A stretch of DNA of 10,292 nucleotides from Anaerolineales bacterium (lineage in GTDB: Bacteria; Chloroflexota; Anaerolineae; 4572-78; J111). This document shows positions 6,682-10,292 of this stretch, in pieces (positions within the stretch are counted from its first letter, which is position 1; the number at the start of each line of letters is the position of its first letter). The notes under the pieces are model-generated. The model was given only the letters and a program-made list of their open reading frames with translations, did no database searches and had not been told where the DNA came from. Made by a program: the position numbers and the translations under genes. Location of the stretch: NCBI GenBank assembly GCA_012032575.1, contig JAAUSP010000248.1, positions 1-10,292 on the forward strand, written 5' to 3'.

Positions 6682-7661
6682 TAGCCCTCATCTATCATCT
6701 GGCGTAATTCCTCAACTGAAAGCCACCAGGTATTGTTCTCGCTTGAAAATTCTACTCCCTCAACCGCCGGATGGGCCTGTTCGTAAGTGGGCTGCTGCCA
6801 CCACGGGTGAATAGGTTGGACCAAATACATATCATCAAATTCTAGAGCATGGCGCGACTCGTCGGCGGAAACCAACAATTCGTGCAGCTTCTCACCCGGC
6901 CTGATCCCAATCACTTCTTGTTTACACCCTGGAGCGATCATCTCTGCCAGATTAGTAACCCGCATACTCGGAATTTTAGGCACAAAAACTTCACCGCCTT
7001 GCATCAATTCGATGCTGCGAATAACAAACTTGACCCCTTGCTCCAGCGTAATCCAAAAACGAGTCATACGGGTGTCAGTCAAGGTAATTCGACCTGTTTC
7101 AAGCTGCTGCTTAAAGAGCGGGATAACACTACCCCGGCTGCCAACCACATTGCCATAGCGGACACAACTAAAACGAGTACCATCATAACCAGAATAAGAA
7201 TTAGCCTGGACAAAGAGTTTTTCGGCTACTAATTTAGTGGCTCCGTACAAATTAATCGGATTTACAGCTTTATCGGTGCTGAGGGCCAAAACTTTTTTGA
7301 CACCTGCGTTAAGCGCAGCATCAATAATATTGGTAGCGCCATTAATATTTGTCTTGACTGCTTCCAAAGGATTGTATTCACAGGCAGGCACTTGCTTGAG
7401 CGCGGCTGCATGGACCACAATATCCACCTTTTGCATTGCCCGCTCAAGCCGCTCTCGATCACGCACATCGCCAATAAAATAACGCATCGGCGATGTATCA
7501 GTATCAGGATAGATTTGGCGCATCTCATGCTGTTTAAGCTCATCGCGGCTGTAAACGATAAGCTTTTTAGGCTTGTAATCTCGCAGCATTATTTCGGTGA
7601 ATTTTTTACCGAAAGAGCCGGTACCGCCTGTGACCAGTATCGTTAAATCCTGCCAGTTCAT
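6681..7661 (-). CDS. pseB: PseB, UDP-N-acetylglucosamine 4,6-dehydratase (inverting)
   Basis: A 326-residue soluble short-chain dehydrogenase of the FlaA1/PseB type. It catalyses the first step of Pse synthesis: UDP-GlcNAc is dehydrated with C5 inversion to the 4-keto-6-deoxy-L-arabino sugar, using bound NADP. The glycine loop is VTGGTGSFGKKF (10-21). The catalytic region STDKAVNPINLYGATK (128-143) contains T129, D130, K131 and Y139, K143, closely matching the Asp/Lys and Tyr/Lys of Helicobacter FlaA1. SCVRYGNVVGSRGSVIP follows at 165-181. No transmembrane segments are seen, which excludes the large membrane-bound CapD/PglF type. The start overlaps the regulator stop (ATGA). Its ribosome binding site, AAGGTGA 6 nt before the ATG, is embedded in the last codons of the regulator, so its translation may depend on that gene being read. 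Confidence 0.96.
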   Translation of the reverse strand: MNWQDLTILVTGGTGSFGKKFTEIMLRDYKPKKLIVYSRDELKQHEMRQIYPDTDTSPMRYFIGDVRDRERLERAMQKVDIVVHAAALKQVPACEYNPLEAVKTNINGATNIIDAALNAGVKKVLALSTDKAVNPINLYGATKLVAEKLFVQANSYSGYDGTRFSCVRYGNVVGSRGSVIPLFKQQLETGRITLTDTRMTRFWITLEQGVKFVIRSIELMQGGEVFVPKIPSMRVTNLAEMIAPGCKQEVIGIRPGEKLHELLVSADESRHALEFDDMYLVQPIHPWWQQPTYEQAHPAVEGVEFSSENNTWWLSVEELRQMIDEG

Positions 7662-8173
7662 AGTATTTCACCTTGAAATGAATTTAACCCGGTTGCTCCA
7701 TTCTCCGGCCAATCCAACACTGTCTTAAACCCCTCCACCCTAAAAACCGGAAAAGCGGGGTCAATCTCTGGTTTCACCTTCATCTGCGCCTCCAGGCAAG
7801 TCAAATAAATAATCTCGGCCAAATCACCATCCCCCTCGATACAAACTGTATCATACCCGGCTTGCTGAACTTCCTGTAACAACCTTTTGGAAGCCTCCCG
7901 TGTTTCCCGGTACCAATGCAGCGATGCTTGCATAAAAGAAGTGGTTAAATGCGCCTTTTCGGTCAAGCCTTTGGGGGTGAGCAGGTAGCGCAGCCGGCGG
8001 CGCTGCATTTGGGTTACTTTGATATAACCTTTATTAACCAACCGTTTGAGATACCAATTGACGCTCCCCACCGCCACCCCCAACTGGATGGCCAAATCGG
8101 CCTGGGTGGTGTCGGGGTTTTCCTCAATGTGGTTCAGTATTTCCAGATCGTAATTTTTTGACGATTTCACCAT
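7658..8173 (-). CDS. Winged-helix (MarR-type, EPS-associated) transcriptional regulator with a C-terminal domain
   Basis: A 171-residue DNA-binding protein, first gene of the Pse operon. Residues about 8-70 form a winged helix: ILNHIEENPDTTQADLAIQL, a recognition helix around GSVNWYLKRLVNKGYI (36-51), and a wing ending RYLLTPKGLTEKA (62-74). This pattern (enter-helix with NPDTTQxDLA, LTPKG after the wing) recalls the EPS-associated MarR family regulators at the head of polysaccharide operons. Residues 95-156 continue past the usual end of that family, with VCIEGDGDLAEIIYLTCLEA, which looks like a beta strand plus GxGxxA turn and helix, perhaps a nucleotide- or metabolite-sensing module. No Shine-Dalgarno sequence precedes the ATG. 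An inverted repeat lies 9 nt upstream, suggesting autoregulation. The repressor or activator sense and the ligand are unknown. Confidence 0.82.
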   Translation of the reverse strand: MVKSSKNYDLEILNHIEENPDTTQADLAIQLGVAVGSVNWYLKRLVNKGYIKVTQMQRRRLRYLLTPKGLTEKAHLTTSFMQASLHWYRETREASKRLLQEVQQAGYDTVCIEGDGDLAEIIYLTCLEAQMKVKPEIDPAFPVFRVEGFKTVLDWPENGATGLNSFQGEIL

Positions 8174-8181
8174 GTTACAAG

Positions 8182-8187
8182 ATTATA
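8182..8187 (-). promoter_or_regulatory. Second TATAAT box (P2), would give a near-leaderless transcript
   Basis: A second perfect TATAAT lies on the minus strand at 8187-8182, only 8 nt before the ATG at 8173. A start site about 7 nt downstream would leave almost no leader, which agrees with the lack of a Shine-Dalgarno sequence. No good -35 is at 16-18 nt; TTGAAA (8207-8202) matches well but is only 14 nt away. It may simply be the mirror half of the palindrome. Confidence 0.25.
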
Positions 8188-8221
8188 ATTCAAAAACTGA
8201 ATTTCAATGATTGAATTATAA
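8183..8221. promoter_or_regulatory. Candidate operator: 11-bp inverted repeat upstream of the regulator gene
   Basis: TTATAATTCAA (8183-8193) and its exact reverse complement TTGAATTATAA (8211-8221) flank a 17-nt spacer. Inside, TTCAATGATTGAA (8203-8215) is a second palindrome (6-bp arms, 1-nt centre) sharing the right arm, and TGAAT at 8198-8202 gives a further half-site. Each arm contains a TATAAT box in some orientation, so a bound dimer would block RNA polymerase. The position, 9 nt before the winged-helix gene, fits autoregulation. The repeat is read directly from sequence; its function is inference. Confidence 0.55.
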
Positions 8222-8243
8222 GGCATAAAACAAAAAAAACAAA
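8215..8243 (-). promoter_or_regulatory. Candidate sigma-70-type promoter P1 of the Pse operon
   Basis: A perfect -10 box, TATAAT, lies on the minus strand at 8220-8215. Seventeen nt upstream is TTTGTT (8243-8238), or TTGTTT at 16 nt; both are poor -35 matches. The stretch just above is very T-rich (TTTGTTTTTTTTG), which could help polymerase binding or only add AT bias. Transcription would start near 8208, giving a leader of about 35 nt that contains most of the inverted repeat. The -10 box lies inside the right operator arm. Confidence 0.4.
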
Positions 8244-8280
8244 TATGACCAAAGGGCTATGAGGATAACGGAGTGTTGGA

Positions 8281-8319
8281 GGTTGAGGTGTAGCTATAGC
8301 ATACACCAGATACACAACC
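8281..8319. repeat. Imperfect inverted repeat / possible hairpin
   Basis: GGTTG (8281-8285) and GGTGTA (8287-8292) can pair with CAACC (8315-8319) and TACACC (8302-8307). The loop contains the palindrome GCTATAGC (8293-8300). One side has a 1-nt bulge and the other 7 nt, so the outer stem is weak. No T tract follows on the minus strand, so it is not a standard terminator. It may be a protein site, a weak structural element, or chance. Confidence 0.3.
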
Positions 8320-8333
8320 GAAGCGTAGTGGCA

Positions 8334-8387
8334 AAAGTCACTAATTCATGGTGGTATAAAGTCCTATTTTGTTTTCCCTAAAGTCAC
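8334..8387. repeat. Three short direct repeats AAAGTC(A/C)
   Basis: AAAGTCAC occurs at 8334-8341 and 8380-8387, and AAAGTCCT at 8358-8365. Start-to-start spacings are 24 and 22 bp, roughly two helical turns, so they would lie near the same DNA face. On the minus strand they read GTGACTTT / AGGACTTT and lie about 110-170 nt upstream of promoter P1. They could be activator sites, but 8-mers this short in AT-rich DNA can repeat by chance. Confidence 0.22.
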
Positions 8388-8466
8388 ATGAGGTACATTT
8401 GGAAGGGAAGACTGGAAGAGTGGAAGCTGGTTTGCCGGCTGAGCGTGGGGCCTGCCTGATGAAAAG

Positions 8467-9396
8467 CTAAAGCCCGTAACTTTCAACGAGCTCTCTCAAG
8501 CCAGCTTCGAGCGTCACTTGAGCCTGCCAGCCGAGCCGCTGAACCGCTTGACTCGAATCCGCATAGGAGTGCAAAACGTCGCCGCTGCGGTTAGGGGCAT
8601 ACAGGGGCGTGACCTCGCAAGCAAAAATACGGCGTAGAGTTTCAAACAGATGCTGCACTGTCACCGGGCGGCCTGTACCGATATTAAAGGTTTCTCCGGC
8701 GGCCTGGGGCGTGTTGCCGGCCAGAATATTGGCCTGCACAATATCCTGCACAAAGACAAAATCGCGGGTTTGTTGGCCGTCCCCAAAAATGGTGGGCGCT
8801 ATCCCGGCTGCCAGTTTGTCTGTAAAAATAGAAATGACCCCGGAGTAGGCTGATTTGGGGTCCTGGCGCGGCCCAAACACGTTAAAATACCGCAGCACCA
8901 CCGTTTCCAGGCCAAACGCCTCGAAATAAACCCGGCAGTAATGTTCGGCGGCCAGTTTGCTGACGGCGTAAGGGGATTTGGGCTGGGGCAGCATAGCCTC
9001 GGTTTTGGGCAGGGTTGGCTCGTCGCCGTAAACAGCGCAGGTGGAACTAAGCACCACCCGGCGCGCATCGGTCAATTGTGCAGCCTGGAGCACATTCAGT
9101 GTCCCAAGCGTGTTGACCAGTTCTGTCTGCACCGGCTCGGCCATAGATTGGGGCACCGAAGCGATTGCGGCCAGATGATACACCACCTCGACCCCGGCGG
9201 CGGCCTGCCGAACCGCTGCTGCATCAACCAGCGTGCCCTCGATAAACTCAATACGATCGAGCACGCCGGCCAGGTTTTCCAGCTTCCCCGTGGATAGATT
9301 ATCCAGTACCCGGACCTGTTCCCCCCGGCTGAGCAGCGCCTCAACCAGGTGCGAGCCAATAAAACCGGCCCCACCCGTAACCAAAACAGTTGCCAT
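8467..9396 (-). CDS. NAD-dependent UDP-sugar 4-epimerase (GalE/WbpP-like)
   Basis: A 309-residue extended short-chain dehydrogenase. The NAD-binding loop is LVTGGAGFIGSHL (5-17). The active site has LSST (116-119) and the YxxxK in SPYAVSKLAAEHY (Y143, K147). RYFNVFGPRQDP (169-180), YSGVISIF (184-191) and RSGDVLHSYAD (270-280) point to the UDP-glucose / UDP-N-acetylhexosamine 4-epimerase branch. It would interconvert UDP-Glc/UDP-Gal or UDP-GlcNAc/UDP-GalNAc; the sequence alone does not decide. A GTG three codons upstream (9405-9403) also opens the frame, but GAGGAG lies 8 nt before the ATG at 9396, so the ATG is chosen. It starts 5 nt after the ResB-like stop. It is much more GC-rich than the Pse genes and is separated from them by the spacer, so membership of the Pse pathway is uncertain. 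Confidence 0.88.
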   Translation of the reverse strand: MATVLVTGGAGFIGSHLVEALLSRGEQVRVLDNLSTGKLENLAGVLDRIEFIEGTLVDAAAVRQAAAGVEVVYHLAAIASVPQSMAEPVQTELVNTLGTLNVLQAAQLTDARRVVLSSTCAVYGDEPTLPKTEAMLPQPKSPYAVSKLAAEHYCRVYFEAFGLETVVLRYFNVFGPRQDPKSAYSGVISIFTDKLAAGIAPTIFGDGQQTRDFVFVQDIVQANILAGNTPQAAGETFNIGTGRPVTVQHLFETLRRIFACEVTPLYAPNRSGDVLHSYADSSQAVQRLGWQAQVTLEAGLRELVESYGL

Positions 9397-9401
9397 TTGT
9401 T

Positions 9402-10292
9402 TCACTCCTCAAGTTTGTTATCGTCGTTACTTTTCTTTTCCGGTTTCAAAATTGGTTCAAGAAAGGCAGGCAGCACGGCCTCCCGGCCAAACTGCTCGAC
9501 CACGCTATAAAACTGTCCCCCTCGCCCTTTGACCTCCGGGATAAACCAGAGCTGCACCGGCGACAGCCAAAAGGTCAAAATTCCCGCCACAATGATTAAT
9601 ACCAGGGTCAAGCCGTACAAAAACAAGGCCGGATCGCGCAAAACTGTGACCGTTATGTTGGAGTTGCGGGTCAGTTTCAGGGTCAACCCACTCACTTCAA
9701 AAGGTTGGTCGGCCTTCGCTTCGATTTCCTCCAGCGGGGCCGACTCTGAACCGGGCCGAACCTTGACTGCAAAACGCTCTGAGTCAGTGGCATCGGGCAC
9801 TATTTGAAAGGCCAGTCCGGTGGTTGGGACCAGAAAATAGACCGGCGTATTGGCCTCGCCCAGCGAGAGGTGCAGCCGTTCCGCCGGAAAGAGATTGGCC
9901 TGAGAAGGGATCAGTCGCAGCAGGTCGCCTGCCGCATCCCGCGCCTCGATGGTGAGAATGGGGTCCATAGTTTGGGGCCAGATCAGGGCGTTATCAAAAA
10001 AGACGGGCAGATAAAGCTGCCAATTGAGCAGGACTGGCTCATTCTCTGCGGTTAAATAACCTACCTGGCTGGACTGTCGGGCCGGGAAAACTTTTCTCAA
10101 TTCAAACTGGCCGGGAAATAAGTCGCTGGTTTGAGGCTCTAGTGGGCGTAGAGTCAGCGTGTCAACCTGCAAAAAAGCATGGCTGAGACTGACCGCCGTA
10201 ATCATGAGCAGCAGCGCCGCGTAAAAAATAAGCGGTCCCAGCCAGGCCCAGCGCCTTTGGGTCGCCCCGATAAGCCTGGCCTCGGTTTCCAG
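9402..10292 (-). CDS. ResB-like cytochrome c biogenesis membrane protein, C-terminal part (runs off right edge)
   Basis: The frame is open from the window edge to the TGA at 9404-9402, 296 residues. A Met codon at 10205 is preceded by in-frame codons reading RRWAWLGPLIFYAALLLMIT, so it is an internal Met within a membrane helix rather than the start. The visible part has a transmembrane segment at about residues 15-40, a large extracytoplasmic beta-rich region (about 40-220), and a second membrane helix in LYGLTLVLIIVAGILTFWLS (about 225-244), then a charged cytosolic tail ending KSNDDNKLEE. This layout and the LRDPALFLYG...FWLSPVQLW segment before and after the last helix fit ResB, which with CcsA/ResC delivers haem for cytochrome c maturation. 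No CXXCH motif is expected. The match is by layout and weak motifs, so another bitopic membrane protein is possible. It is probably co-transcribed with the epimerase. Confidence 0.55.
   Translation of the reverse strand: METEARLIGATQRRWAWLGPLIFYAALLLMITAVSLSHAFLQVDTLTLRPLEPQTSDLFPGQFELRKVFPARQSSQVGYLTAENEPVLLNWQLYLPVFFDNALIWPQTMDPILTIEARDAAGDLLRLIPSQANLFPAERLHLSLGEANTPVYFLVPTTGLAFQIVPDATDSERFAVKVRPGSESAPLEEIEAKADQPFEVSGLTLKLTRNSNITVTVLRDPALFLYGLTLVLIIVAGILTFWLSPVQLWFIPEVKGRGGQFYSVVEQFGREAVLPAFLEPILKPEKKSNDDNKLEE
9405..9410 (-). promoter_or_regulatory. Ribosome binding site deciding the epimerase start
   Basis: The minus strand reads GAGGAG followed by TGAAACAA and ATG at 9396, an ideal 8-nt spacing. 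The alternative GTG at 9405 would overlap the Shine-Dalgarno sequence itself and cannot use it. Confidence 0.75.

Larger units (their letters stand above)
8174..8466. other. 293-nt non-coding AT-rich spacer between the epimerase gene and the Pse operon
   Basis: This is the only sizeable gap in the window. Near the regulator start it holds the inverted repeat and TATAAT boxes (8182-8243; bases 8161-8220 are only about 23 % GC by hand count). Further out are an imperfect hairpin (8281-8319), three AAAGTC(A/C) repeats (8334-8387) and a purine-rich stretch with repeated GGAAG (8401-8427). I see no tRNA, transposase fragment, CRISPR repeat or clear rho-independent terminator for the epimerase gene. 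Weak read-through from the upstream genes into the operon is therefore possible. It also marks the change from GC-rich to more AT-rich genes. Confidence 0.6.

Noticed and set aside
6849..7232. Plus-strand open frame of 127 codons opposite pseB
   Set aside because: pseB is intact with catalytic residues on the other strand; the antisense frame shows no motif or ribosome binding site.
6681..7661. pseB as a legionaminic acid LegB or CapD-type dehydratase
   Set aside because: The cytosolic FlaA1-like sequence, adjoining PseC with HPVK-ITTGEGG, and a PseG with His17 all indicate the Pse pathway; there are no membrane helices as in CapD/PglF.
8259..8381. 40-codon plus-strand open frame in the spacer, with AAAGGG just before its ATG
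   Set aside because: Only 2 nt separate AAAGGG from the ATG, the peptide (MRITECWRLRCSYS...) has unusual Cys/Trp/Arg content and no recognisable family, and the length is expected by chance.
8428..8443. AGCTGG-TTTG-CCGGCT hairpin as a terminator for the epimerase gene
   Set aside because: The stem has a mismatch (C.A on the minus-strand RNA) and no T tract follows, so it does not meet the criteria for a rho-independent terminator.
8941..9297. Plus-strand open frame of 118 codons opposite the epimerase
   Set aside because: GC-rich antisense shadow of a clear short-chain dehydrogenase gene.

Overview
The window is a bacterial chromosome (or contig) segment in which every convincing gene lies on the minus strand, so transcription runs from high to low coordinates. 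The middle and left (about 1-8173) form one tightly packed operon for pseudaminic acid (Pse), a nine-carbon nonulosonic sugar used on flagellins, pili, capsules, S-layers or O-antigens. The taxon cannot be fixed from sequence alone. The ResB-like gene, the EPS-type winged-helix regulator and the SpsF-type cytidylyltransferase would fit a Chloroflexota (Anaerolineae-like) or similar environmental bacterium, but this is a weak inference.

Right edge (about 8467-10292): a ResB-like membrane protein gene, cut by the window end, is followed after 5 nt by an NAD-dependent UDP-sugar 4-epimerase. Both are GC-rich (hand-counted 60-base lines in the epimerase give 60 and 73 % GC). A 293-nt AT-rich spacer (8174-8466) follows. 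It holds a candidate operator/promoter: an 11-bp inverted repeat carrying two perfect TATAAT boxes.

Operon in transcription order: an EPS-type winged-helix regulator with an unusual C-terminal domain (8173-7658); pseB (7661-6681); pseC (6681-5491); a SAM methyltransferase (5473-4790); a Gfo/Idh/MocA oxidoreductase (4766-3798); an SpsF-type cytidylyltransferase (3792-3022); a class III (glutamate-semialdehyde-aminomutase-like) aminotransferase (3025-1712); a PseG-PseH fusion (1701-181); and the start of a formyltransferase-like gene (197 to the left edge). Junctions are 4-nt or 1-nt overlaps, one 17-nt overlap, or gaps of 5-23 nt, so one mRNA is likely.

Pathway: PseB dehydrates and C5-epimerises UDP-GlcNAc, PseC aminates C4, the PseH domain N-acetylates, and the PseG domain removes UDP. 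The condensing synthase PseI is not in the window and should lie beyond the left edge. SpsF would be the CMP-activating enzyme. The extra methyltransferase, oxidoreductase, aminotransferase and formyltransferase are not needed for plain Pse5Ac7Ac. They suggest a decorated Pse derivative whose structure cannot be read from the sequence; this is the most interesting aspect of the window.
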